From the NCBI GenBank assembly GCA_021790415.1, contig JAJYDZ010000096.1, positions 1 to 6,662 of the forward strand: a DNA stretch of 6,662 nucleotides. The letters are read 5' to 3'. The position numbers and the translations under genes were made by a program. Positions 1-6,007 of the stretch are shown here, piece after piece. How positions within the stretch are numbered: the stretch's first letter is position 1; each line of letters opens with the position of its first letter. The stretch comes from Thermoplasmata archaeon. Lineage in GTDB: Archaea > Thermoplasmatota > Thermoplasmata > Thermoplasmatales > Thermoplasmataceae. Under the pieces are notes generated by a model, which worked only from the letters and a program-made list of their open reading frames with translations, made no database searches and was not told where the DNA came from.

Positions 1-69
1 GTGTAGTTGTTGCGAATGCGGTATAATTTAATCGTAAATGTGCAAATTATTAATTAGAACTTAATCGTA

Positions 70-81
70 TCTTATTAATAC
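70..81 (+). promoter_or_regulatory. Possible TATA box for the zinc-ribbon gene
   Basis: The A/T-rich stretch around CTTATTAATA sits about 21-25 bases before 97-101, which would place transcription near the GTG at 97. It is a weak match in generally A/T-rich DNA. If it is used, a start at 97 would be nearly leaderless, and a start at 226 would leave a leader of about 125 bases containing two hairpins. Confidence 0.25.
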
Positions 82-114
82 ATTAGAATTTAGAGGGTGT
101 TTGTCATCACACTT

Positions 115-615
115 ATGAACTTAAGCGAAAAAAATGATGGAAACTATGAGAAATGCAGTAATTTGTCGGCAATAACACTTAATAAAAAGCCATCCTCCCA
201 AAATGGAGGATTGACCGAAAGGTCAATGACATATTATGAACTCAAAAAGACTTCTCTCTTAAATGAAATAGATGTCAAGCTCTCGGCTGAGGAAGTTGAG
301 TTGGCCAAAAATTTGACAATGCTGTTCCACGTCAATGTGATAGATGATCATATCACAGTTGAAGAGGAAAAGCCAGGTAAGGCAAGCAGAATATTCAATA
401 TATACATCAGGCAGAGTGGCAACGGTGAATTCAGATTATGGTGCGAGTATGACAATTCATATGAGTGCTGGCATGTTAAAACTGCCTGGACCTATCCTCA
501 TGTTCAGAAGATGATGATGCATTACAAGGATAAGACAAAACCCTGTGGACACTGCAAAACAGTTAATGATTCAGATGCTTTGTTTTGCAAGAGATGTGGG
601 GTGAAGTTGGAGTGA
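115..615 (+). CDS. Small protein with C-terminal zinc ribbon, function unknown
   Basis: I do not recognise this family. From the ATG at 115 the product is 166 residues. Residues 1-37 are polar and look disordered. A middle alpha/beta-like part follows, rich in Trp, Tyr and His (around FRLWCEYDNSYECWHVKTAW). The C-terminus is a four-cysteine zinc ribbon, C144-x2-C147-x10-C158-x2-C161, ending almost at the stop. Such ribbons bind zinc and often mediate nucleic-acid or protein contacts; the role here is unknown. The start is uncertain. GTG 97 is open in frame (TAG stop at 91-93), but the AGAGG just before it is too close to act as an SD. ATG 115 is weakly supported. ATG 226 follows GGAGGA (205-210) by 15 bases and would give 129 residues containing all of the folded-looking part. 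The gene is convergent with the DUF262 nuclease gene and forms no operon in view. Confidence 0.62.
   Translation: MNLSEKNDGNYEKCSNLSAITLNKKPSSQNGGLTERSMTYYELKKTSLLNEIDVKLSAEEVELAKNLTMLFHVNVIDDHITVEEEKPGKASRIFNIYIRQSGNGEFRLWCEYDNSYECWHVKTAWTYPHVQKMMMHYKDKTKPCGHCKTVNDSDALFCKRCGVKLE
192..227 (+). promoter_or_regulatory. Two adjacent perfect hairpins, one pairing away an SD-like GGAGGA
   Basis: Hairpin A pairs ATCCTCC (192-198) with GGAGGAT (205-211) across a 6-base loop. Hairpin B pairs ATTGACC (210-216) with GGTCAAT (221-227) across a GAAA (GNRA) tetraloop. Both stems are 7 uninterrupted base pairs, and they share bases 210-211, so they would stack or compete by two pairs. The first stem hides GGAGGA, a strong SD-like sequence. 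The second covers the first two bases of the in-frame ATG at 226. This is either a translational control leader for a 129-residue protein or an RNA structure inside the coding region. The pairing is seen directly; the regulatory role is inferred. Confidence 0.45.
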
Positions 616-684
616 AAATAGAATTTGAAGATATTAATATTGACGATAAATTTTTGGCTCATCACACTTTTTTCTACCATGAAT

Positions 685-715
685 AAACTTATGAGAATTA
701 GCGTATAAGTTTTTT
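685..715 (+). terminator. Hairpin plus T-run after the zinc-ribbon gene
   Basis: AAACTTAT (685-692) pairs perfectly with ATAAGTTT (705-712) and runs into six Ts at 710-715. Another six-T run lies at 668-673. T-runs terminate archaeal transcription. The stem is mostly A-T and thus weak, so the T-runs may do the work. The site lies between two convergent genes. Confidence 0.4.
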
Positions 716-767
716 GACTTTAAAGGGAGTGAGATTTGTTTAGACTTATTTCTTATGAATACTCCTT

Positions 768-2438
768 TTAGAACTTCCACGACCACCTCTCTAAGGCTTT
801 TTTGGCCAGCATATTACTTCGTTCTTCTATTTTACCAAAATCCCATGCATCAAGACTTGTCAGATCACTCGTAGTTGCAAATTCAGAATTGGAGTAATCA
901 TTCTTTTTCACCTCGAATAGTTTATTTGAATCACGTATATTCCACTCTCCTTTCATTATAGTTAAATTGCCGATCCTGTTCAGGTTTTCTTCCCACATTA
1001 ACCGAATTTCTTCCTCGTTTTTACCTGTTCTCTGAAATAAATAGTGATACCATTCGTTGCTTAATTTTTGAGGCATTATGTGTTCTGTCTCGATTATATT
1101 GAGGTCTGGAATTGTCTCCCCAGTAGGAGCTGATAATTGCCAGAGTATGTACTTGGTTCTTAATTCCGATGATTTGAAGGGTTTAGTCTTGAAACTCGTT
1201 TCAAAAGTGATATTATCAGCTCCAGTCTTGAGTTCCTTTGTAAATCTTTCTCTGACTAGACTTATAGATTGAACAATGTCGTCGGGTTTGATATCATTCG
1301 AGAGATCATTATAAATCTGGTCAAGTGCTGCCGTAGCTTTTCCACAGATTCCCCATCTAATATGGAACGTTTCTATCAAACGCATGATTTCAATAATTTG
1401 CTTTTTTTGGATTTTGCCGTCTTCAAAGAGAGAAAATAGTTTCATTAGTAAGGTGTAGCTGGGTCCAACTTGAACCATTGCAAGATGCGAAAGCGCCAAA
1501 TTTATTTCTGGACTACTGAACCCCCTTTCAATTATCTTCTTGTAGATGGAAGCTTTGGAGTTGATATCTTTCACAAAATCAACAGTCTGATCAACTGTAA
1601 AATCCTGCACCTTTGCCTTAGTTGTTTCATATAGCTTAGTTTCGGCAATCTTTCCCTGATATCTAGACATCGTGTAGCGTCTAAGGAACTTCACATGCTC
1701 GTTACTTCCTATTTTCTGGTACATTTCGTTCCAATTCTGGATAGTCTGGTCAATTGTTTCTTCTTGCGCGTTAAGAGATTTTAATCGCATCAGGATAAAA
1801 TTTTTAATAAGATCTAAAGCAGACAACTCTAAACCACGGTCATTCAAGGTTTCGAATAATCTAAAGGCATTGAAGTGGCTCTTAGCATTTATGTGAATGA
1901 TGTGTACCTTGTCAAGTAAAGTATCTAAGAGTGTGGAATCACAAGCATTTTTTTTGAAGAAGCTATAGCATTCAGTAATCAGATTTTCTTGAGTATTATC
2001 CTCGTGCTTTAATATTCTGATGAATGTGTTGTTGTCTTGATCTATAAGGGCAAGCTTTGGTATTAATTTCTCCATTTTCCCATCTAATTCTCTAGAAAAT
2101 AGGAATGTTTTATTAATGTGATCAGCAAATGATGTATTATCTTTCTCATTTTCTGAGTCCCTTATTGCAGAAAACCAGATTAGTAACGTTGCCAGCCTTT
2201 GCTGCCCATCTACAACCTCATAATAATTTACTCCCGGTCTGTGCTCCTCTGGCACTAAGACAATAGATCCCAGAAAGAGGTCTTGATTTGCTGTTAGACC
2301 TTTAACATCATCGATTAAATCCTGCCATTGTTCCTCTTGCCATGCATACGGTCTCTGATAAAATGGAACTTTATAGGCTTCTTGGGCTGGCTCCAGCAAC
2401 TTTCTAACGCTCATATCGACAGGATCTATAAATGACAT
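768..2438 (-). CDS. DUF262 and DUF1524 single-chain nuclease (GmrSD-type, type IV restriction-like)
   Basis: This 556-residue protein joins the two halves of the GmrSD family. The N-terminal DUF262 (GmrS-like, ParB/Srx-type NTPase fold) shows YQRPYAW at 27-33, FLGS at 55-58, VVDGQQR at 75-81, and FRLFETLNDRGLELS with following LIKN at about 192-213. The C-terminal DUF1524 (GmrD-like, His-Me finger nuclease) shows EHIMPQ at 452-457, with His453 the likely catalytic base. It is followed by NRIGNLT at 487-493 and the usual closing W-x-F...I-x-x-R...W segment (532-552). All key motifs are present and the length is normal, so it should be an intact enzyme. Characterised relatives (GmrSD, BrxU, SspE) cut modified or unmodified phage DNA using nucleotide; the target here cannot be read from sequence. 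AAGGTG at 2450-2445 lies 6 bases before the ATG and supports this start. It faces the zinc-ribbon gene tail to tail and is 320 bases downstream of the restriction-modification operon on the same strand. Confidence 0.93.
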   Translation of the reverse strand: MSFIDPVDMSVRKLLEPAQEAYKVPFYQRPYAWQEEQWQDLIDDVKGLTANQDLFLGSIVLVPEEHRPGVNYYEVVDGQQRLATLLIWFSAIRDSENEKDNTSFADHINKTFLFSRELDGKMEKLIPKLALIDQDNNTFIRILKHEDNTQENLITECYSFFKKNACDSTLLDTLLDKVHIIHINAKSHFNAFRLFETLNDRGLELSALDLIKNFILMRLKSLNAQEETIDQTIQNWNEMYQKIGSNEHVKFLRRYTMSRYQGKIAETKLYETTKAKVQDFTVDQTVDFVKDINSKASIYKKIIERGFSSPEINLALSHLAMVQVGPSYTLLMKLFSLFEDGKIQKKQIIEIMRLIETFHIRWGICGKATAALDQIYNDLSNDIKPDDIVQSISLVRERFTKELKTGADNITFETSFKTKPFKSSELRTKYILWQLSAPTGETIPDLNIIETEHIMPQKLSNEWYHYLFQRTGKNEEEIRLMWEENLNRIGNLTIMKGEWNIRDSNKLFEVKKNDYSNSEFATTSDLTSLDAWDFGKIEERSNMLAKKALERWSWKF

Positions 2439-2488
2439 AATTTACACCTTGGAATGCTAACGTGCCTTCCACTATGTAGTACAGTTAA

Positions 2489-2508
2489 AGGATATGTATA
2501 GTTTTTTG
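2489..2508 (-). promoter_or_regulatory. Probable TATA box and BRE of the DUF262/DUF1524 gene
   Basis: Read on the minus strand, an A-rich tract (CAAAAAAC, BRE-like) is followed by CTATACATAT. A transcription start about 25 bases further on would fall near 2467, giving a leader of roughly 29 bases that includes the AAGGTG SD. This fits a separately promoted gene rather than read-through from the restriction-modification operon. Confidence 0.4.
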
Positions 2509-2740
2509 CCTATTCAGCGAATCTTAATAGACATTAAGTGGAGTACGACTTTTCACTTAACAGCTCTTTTTTGGAAGAATTAATTGTAATATTGACAATT
2601 GGTGCAAAATTCGTCCCGTCCATAGAGCGTTTTTATTATTTTGTCCATAATTGGTTTCAACGGATTAGCGTATTTAATCATAAAAGCATGAGATGTGGGC
2701 TAATAGAAGCCGTTTATCTATGTTCTACAAGTTTCTGGAT

Positions 2741-2758
2741 GAAAATATAAGTTAAAAA
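2741..2758 (-). terminator. T-rich terminator after the restriction-modification operon
   Basis: On the minus strand the methyltransferase TAA is followed at once by ATTTTTAAC and then by a second run (TATATTTTC). Short U-tracts without a hairpin are typical archaeal termination signals. No stem is apparent. Confidence 0.4.
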
Positions 2759-4000
2759 TTAATCTTTTTTCATCAAAATGATATACTCCTTAGTCATTGT
2801 ATCATCAAGCTTTCCCACCTTATTAGAAGGACTGTTCTTGGATGGCATTCTCTTGTTTGGTATTCCCCGTGTAAAAGTCTCAAAATGCTTGAACCCATTG
2901 CTTTCAAAGAAACATACTATTGATTTGTCAGTTGGAAGTAAAACACCTGCTACCTTCCTATTGGCTACAACATAGCAAGCATAACCATCCTTCTTGATTA
3001 TGGATGAAACATTATTAATCGAATTTCTAAGGTCTGAGTAGAACGAGTAAACCTCTAAAGACCTTTTGTGATTGATTTCATCCACTTCCCTTATGCTTTC
3101 ATCAAGTTCATCACATCCGAATATGATTGGTTCTGATTTCTTTCCACCCATCGAAACAGAATCTACATTACTCCTTAAAATTCCCAACCACTCCGATGAA
3201 AGTTTTGAATACTGGCCATATGCAACTGTAGTGTGAGAATCTCCATAGGGTGGGGATGTTATAACTATATCTACTGAATCTTCTCTTAATATATTTCTTG
3301 GAATTTGATTTACAGTATTGGCAAGATAGATCTTAGATGATGGTTTGTACTTTAGTTCGGTCATCTTCTTATGATATGCCTCATAACCTTTGAAATTCCT
3401 AAACAATTTCTCTTTCATTATGGCAAATGCGTCAGGGTTATGCGTTTTTAGTTTTCCCTCATTGTATCTGTATAACTTGAACTCACTCTTTCTTGTGTTT
3501 GAACTTTCTCGTATTGTTTCACTGGCCGTAACCTCAAAGAATTTCCTGATCTTAGGGTCCTTGATTTTGCTGATATATCTAAGGATTAAACCTATACTTT
3601 TTATTACATTTGGTTTAAACCAGAATTCTAGATTTTCCTTGACTATTAACTTAGGCTTTCCTTTAGGAATCATCGTAAATTCCACGAAACGGTCTATCTC
3701 ATTGTTTAGTGCATTAGGATCAATACCATATTCAGTTTTTGCCTCTGAAATCAATTTAGCCAATGGGTTTATATCAGTTCCAATTACATTCAGCCCTGCC
3801 ATCAATCCTTCTACTAAAGAACTACCTGAACCACAATAGGGATCGAATAAAATGCTACCATCCTTCTCTTCAAGCAGCTTAATAATGTTTCTTGGTATTT
3901 GTGGAATCATCCTTGCGGGATAGTCATGATAAATGTGAGTGAATTCTCTGGTATTCTCGTTCAGAAATGTCCAGTCCACTTCCTTAGATTCTTGAATCAT
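2759..4000 (-). CDS. Type II DNA amino-methyltransferase (SPPY type, probably N4-cytosine)
   Basis: This 413-residue protein transfers a methyl group from S-adenosylmethionine to an exocyclic amino group in DNA, protecting host sites from the adjacent endonuclease. It shows a motif X-like segment, HDYPARMIPQIPRNII (25-40). The AdoMet-binding motif I is DPYCGSG (53-59), with the acidic motif II-like TDINPLA at 75-81. The catalytic motif IV is TSPPYG (248-253), and a later strand-like GYACYVVANR lies at 339-348. SPPY rather than DPPY favours N4-cytosine, as does pairing with an MvaI/BcnI-family nuclease, whose known partners are N4-cytosine enzymes; N6-adenine is not excluded. About 190 residues separate motifs I and IV and probably include the target-recognition part. 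The start ATG overlaps the endonuclease stop as ATGA, with GGAG at 4009-4006 as SD and a 5-base spacer. All motifs look intact. Confidence 0.9.
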   Translation of the reverse strand: MIQESKEVDWTFLNENTREFTHIYHDYPARMIPQIPRNIIKLLEEKDGSILFDPYCGSGSSLVEGLMAGLNVIGTDINPLAKLISEAKTEYGIDPNALNNEIDRFVEFTMIPKGKPKLIVKENLEFWFKPNVIKSIGLILRYISKIKDPKIRKFFEVTASETIRESSNTRKSEFKLYRYNEGKLKTHNPDAFAIMKEKLFRNFKGYEAYHKKMTELKYKPSSKIYLANTVNQIPRNILREDSVDIVITSPPYGDSHTTVAYGQYSKLSSEWLGILRSNVDSVSMGGKKSEPIIFGCDELDESIREVDEINHKRSLEVYSFYSDLRNSINNVSSIIKKDGYACYVVANRKVAGVLLPTDKSIVCFFESNGFKHFETFTRGIPNKRMPSKNSPSNKVGKLDDTMTKEYIILMKKD

Positions 4001-4734
4001 AATTTCTCCATTTTTGGTATTATTCTATCTCTATAGGCAAAGCAATCTTGAATACTTGCCTCAAGAACTCTAAATGCGGTTCCATGATCGTGAGGTCTTC
4101 CTTCATTTCTACTTCCCTTTGGATATATTCCAAGCCTTAATTCAACCTTTACGGTACCCTTACTAATGAGTGTAACAAATCTCTCAAAGGAAAACCCCAT
4201 CAAGACCCAAGCTTCATTGTAATTGAACTCTTCTTCTCCTCTGCTTCCTCTTGTATCAGCTTTTACAAGCAAAACTCTATACATCTTAGATTCAAAGGAT
4301 TTTTTGAGGGTTTCATAACTCCAACCTCCGTAGTGTTTTCCCTCAACATTCTTAATATCAATACGATCTGGTGTTACAACAAGCTTTAAAGAAGGGATGC
4401 CTTTGATTTCAGTTACTCTATTTCCATATAGATCAACATGAAGGTTTTTCTTGGTCGCATCATTGATGCTTGGATATCCATAATCTTCTAGAAGGTTTTT
4501 AATTGATTCGCTGGGTGTTGGACTCTTTGTGAATAGTGTAATCATTGAGGAAGAATTCTTGCGTATTGATTTTAATTCTACCTTTTCACCATTTGGTCCT
4601 GGGAAATTGTTCTCTTTGATACCCAGTAAATCTTCTAGGGTTTTTCCGATACCGGTATCATGGGTTCTGTTGGAATGAATCCACTGATTGCTGATTTCAT
4701 TCAATCGATCAACTAATTCATTAAACCCTTTCAT
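3997..4734 (-). CDS. MvaI/BcnI-family type II restriction endonuclease
   Basis: This 245-residue protein matches the MvaI/BcnI branch of the MutH-like PD-(D/E)XK nucleases, monomeric enzymes that nick each strand of short sites (CCWGG for MvaI, CCSGG for BcnI). Landmarks are TGIGKTLEDLLG at 27-38 with Glu34 (MvaI Glu36). The catalytic VELKS has Glu53 and Lys55 (MvaI Glu55, Lys57), followed by TLFTKSP at 66-72. The late HDHGTAFR at 215-222 matches the MvaI C-terminal segment. Length equals MvaI (about 250). In MvaI the segment before ExK reads PDFHDIEIK; here it is PNGEKVELK. The first metal-binding Asp is therefore Asn48 (AAT at 4593-4591), so activity may be lost or altered. Target sequence cannot be told from this. 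It is the first gene of a two-gene operon with the methyltransferase (ATGA overlap). No SD precedes its ATG; a TATA box at leaderless distance does. Confidence 0.9.
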   Translation of the reverse strand: MKGFNELVDRLNEISNQWIHSNRTHDTGIGKTLEDLLGIKENNFPGPNGEKVELKSIRKNSSSMITLFTKSPTPSESIKNLLEDYGYPSINDATKKNLHVDLYGNRVTEIKGIPSLKLVVTPDRIDIKNVEGKHYGGWSYETLKKSFESKMYRVLLVKADTRGSRGEEEFNYNEAWVLMGFSFERFVTLISKGTVKVELRLGIYPKGSRNEGRPHDHGTAFRVLEASIQDCFAYRDRIIPKMEKL

Positions 4735-4755
4735 TGTGGTGTGTAATAGATGAGC

Positions 4756-4766
4756 ATATATATTAA
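4756..4766 (-). promoter_or_regulatory. TATA box of the restriction-modification operon (leaderless)
   Basis: On the minus strand the sequence TTAATATATATG is centred about 27 bases before the endonuclease ATG at 4734. No SD lies between, so transcription should start at or within a few bases of the ATG. The downstream methyltransferase has its own SD, which fits initiation inside the message. Confidence 0.6.
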
Positions 4767-4850
4767 CTTAGCAAAATCTTTACCTCATCAGAGAGAACCT
4801 AAACTTTGGTGGTCCCAAAATGGTATAAAGTTATCTAATAGATCGCATTA

Positions 4851-4860
4851 TTTTTAAATG
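4851..4860 (+). promoter_or_regulatory. Possible TATA box for a plus-strand transcript
   Basis: TTTTTAAATG is a good archaeal TATA-like element. It would start transcription near 4880, about 110 bases before the small membrane-protein frame at 4992. A second, weaker TTTAAA lies at 4873-4878. TTTAAA reads the same on both strands, so the direction is assumed from the downstream frame. Confidence 0.35.
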
Positions 4861-4991
4861 GTAAAAATTAAGTTTAAAGACAGACAGGTTACCGGAAACG
4901 TGGTCATTTAGCAAGTATCTTAGTCAGGGTAGTATCAAGTATGTCTGTTTATTAGGATCCTGCTTTTGTTCAGACTCCTATATTAAAATGA

Positions 4992-5219
4992 ATGGTGAAC
5001 AAAGTAATTTCTATCAACGGATATGAGACAAAAATAAGAGATGTAAGAAGCAACCTGAGTCTTCTGCTAAATTCAATAGATCAATCGTTTCTTCGTAAAA
5101 TTACTGTTCCTCAGGTATTTCAGTCAATCTTATTAAAAGTCATTTATTTATTTGTTGTGATAGCGTTGCTTGGTATTATTTTAGTTGTTCCCGAAAGAAA
5201 AGATCTTTTCAAATTATAA
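4992..5219 (+). CDS. Possible 75-residue single-pass membrane protein
   Basis: I do not recognise this product. Residues 1-45 are soluble and mixed-charge. Residues 46-66 (around VIYLFVVIALLGIILVV) form one clear membrane segment, followed by a short tail, PERKDLFKL. It therefore looks tail-anchored or single-pass, without a cleavable signal peptide. Codon use (AGA, ATA, AAA) resembles the neighbouring genes. A TGA in the same frame ends directly before the ATG, so the start cannot lie further upstream. No SD precedes the ATG and no TATA box sits 25 bases before it; the nearest good TATA box implies a leader of about 110 bases. A GC-rich hairpin begins 14 bases after the stop. It lies divergent from the restriction-modification operon. 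A chance frame remains possible. Confidence 0.45.
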   Translation: MVNKVISINGYETKIRDVRSNLSLLLNSIDQSFLRKITVPQVFQSILLKVIYLFVVIALLGIILVVPERKDLFKL

Positions 5220-5232
5220 TTTTAGGAATTAC

Positions 5233-5256
5233 ACGCCCATACGGGCGTTCTTAAAC
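5233..5256 (+). terminator. GC-rich hairpin after the small membrane-protein frame
   Basis: ACGCCC (5233-5238) pairs perfectly with GGGCGT (5243-5248) across the loop ATAC. It is one of the few GC-rich spots in an A/T-rich spacer and is followed by TTCTTAAACTTT, which lacks a continuous T-run. Its place 14 bases after the stop suggests a terminator or a 3'-end stabilising hairpin. It would also fold on the minus strand. Confidence 0.4.
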
Positions 5257-5306
5257 TTTAAGTCTTTTAGTTTGAAATACTTTGAAAAATCATAATAATA
5301 CAAATG

Positions 5307-5318
5307 TTTTATATATTT
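5307..5318 (+). promoter_or_regulatory. TATA box of the PD-(D/E)XK gene (leaderless)
   Basis: TTTTATATATTT is a near-ideal archaeal TATA box centred 25 bases before the ATG at 5337, with no SD between. This places the RNA start at or next to that ATG. It makes the upstream in-frame ATG at 5304, which precedes the box, an unlikely start. Confidence 0.72.
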
Positions 5319-5336
5319 AATTTGCTTCTTTACCAT

Positions 5337-5858
5337 ATGCCCGCATCATTATATGAAACCTTAATAAGGGAGTACTTAGAAACCGAAGGCTACCTAGTAT
5401 ATAACAATCTCAAAATACCAAAAAACGAGAAACTGCCAAAAGGCAAGGAGATTGACATTTTTGCATATAGTCCAATTAAGGGATCAATAATCGGTGAGGT
5501 AAAAGCCTCAAAACCTAATGAAAAAGTCGTTATGGAGGAAGCCTCTAAACTGAACAAGGAAGCAATAAGGGCTCATATTAAAGAGACATATGGGATAAAT
5601 GATTTCAAACTTGTGTTATATTGCTGGAACCTATACGGGGACTATAGAGAAATAAGAAATAAAATTAAAAAATTAGGCTTTGATGATATCATAACATACC
5701 CGCAAATTGTCAAGGCATTGCTTGAAAATGTCAAGAAGTCAAGAGAACAAGATAGCTGGTTTTATGATGTAAATCGTCCTAACACTATCTTACTACAAAT
5801 TATATATGACGCCATAGCTCACGAATCCGAATTTTTAAGCCTAAAGGATTTTGAGTAA
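5337..5858 (+). CDS. Small PD-(D/E)XK nuclease-like protein
   Basis: From the ATG at 5337 the product is 173 residues. The N-terminal third has the layout of a restriction-like fold: a helix LYETLIREYLETEGY (5-19) with Glu12 as possible first acid. A strand with EIDIFA (38-43) and Asp40 follows, and then a strand IIGEVKA (51-57) giving Glu54-x-Lys56. This D...ExK pattern, with Asp and Glu 14 residues apart, is the PD-(D/E)XK active-site signature seen in Mrr-like and many other nucleases. The rest is helical (NKEAIRAHIKETYG, 83-96) with a strand FKLVLYCWN (101-109) and no recognised extra domain. I cannot name the family; an archaeal nuclease of repair, defence or mobile-element origin is likely. 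No partner gene is joined to it. It ends with TAA followed directly by TAG. The longer frame from 5304 would add 11 hydrophobic residues encoded by the TATA box itself and is rejected. Confidence 0.78.
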   Translation: MPASLYETLIREYLETEGYLVYNNLKIPKNEKLPKGKEIDIFAYSPIKGSIIGEVKASKPNEKVVMEEASKLNKEAIRAHIKETYGINDFKLVLYCWNLYGDYREIRNKIKKLGFDDIITYPQIVKALLENVKKSREQDSWFYDVNRPNTILLQIIYDAIAHESEFLSLKDFE

Positions 5859-5896
5859 TAGTTACCTTTGAATTTTGGAGTCACATAAATTTAAAT

Positions 5897-5916
5897 GGGT
5901 GTTTCCTAAAACATCC
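5897..5916 (+). terminator. 8-bp hairpin between convergent genes
   Basis: GGGTGTTT (5897-5904) pairs with AAACATCC (5909-5916), one G-U pair included, across a 4-base loop. It lies 39 bases after the PD-(D/E)XK gene. T-runs follow at 5934-5938 and 5961-5967 (seven Ts). The T-runs are the likelier archaeal stop signals for the plus-strand gene. The hairpin may assist, or serve the opposing gene. Confidence 0.3.
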
Positions 5917-6007
5917 TACCGATTAGTTATGCAATTTTTATATTAATGCTTAGAGTTCGGTTTTTTTAAAATCCAATTCTCTATCTTTGAGGCTAATTAA
6001 TGTCGGT

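Larger units (their letters stand above)
2439..2758. other. 320-base intergenic stretch without a convincing gene
   Basis: This gap separates the methyltransferase stop from the start of the DUF262/DUF1524 gene, both on the minus strand. It contains the latter's SD and probable TATA element at its low-coordinate end, and a T-rich stretch just after the methyltransferase stop. A 70-codon plus-strand frame from GTG (2538-2750) and a 29-codon minus-strand frame from ATG (2623-2534) exist. Neither has an SD, a placed TATA box or a recognisable sequence. I see no RNA gene or repeat in it. Confidence 0.5.

Noticed and set aside
104..669. TCATCACACTT at 104-114 and 659-669, flanking the zinc-ribbon gene
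   Set aside because: An 11-base match in A/T-rich DNA is close to chance, with no terminal inverted repeats, transposase or other sign of a mobile element.
1078..1272. Plus-strand 64-codon frame
   Set aside because: Antisense shadow of the DUF262/DUF1524 gene.
2534..2623. Minus-strand 29-codon frame from ATG in the same spacer
   Set aside because: Too short to judge, no SD or placed promoter, and a TAA lies a few codons upstream in frame.
2538..2750. Plus-strand 70-codon frame starting at GTG
   Set aside because: No SD, no TATA box at a fitting distance, and an irregular Cys/Trp/Phe-rich product without recognisable features in spacer DNA.
2778..2975. Plus-strand 65-codon frame
   Set aside because: Antisense shadow of the methyltransferase gene.
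3390..3839. Plus-strand 149-codon frame
   Set aside because: It is fully antisense to the methyltransferase gene, whose motifs are clear, and its hydrophobic product is what such antisense frames give.
4911..4982. tRNA-like look (TAGTCAGGGTAGTA followed by GTTCAGACTCC)
   Set aside because: No acceptor, D or T stem pairs correctly and there is no proper anticodon arm, so neither a tRNA nor a clear tRNA remnant is supported.
5886..5896. TATA-like AAATTTAAATG between the convergent genes
   Set aside because: No gene starts at a fitting distance on either strand; TTTAAA is expected by chance in such A/T-rich spacers.
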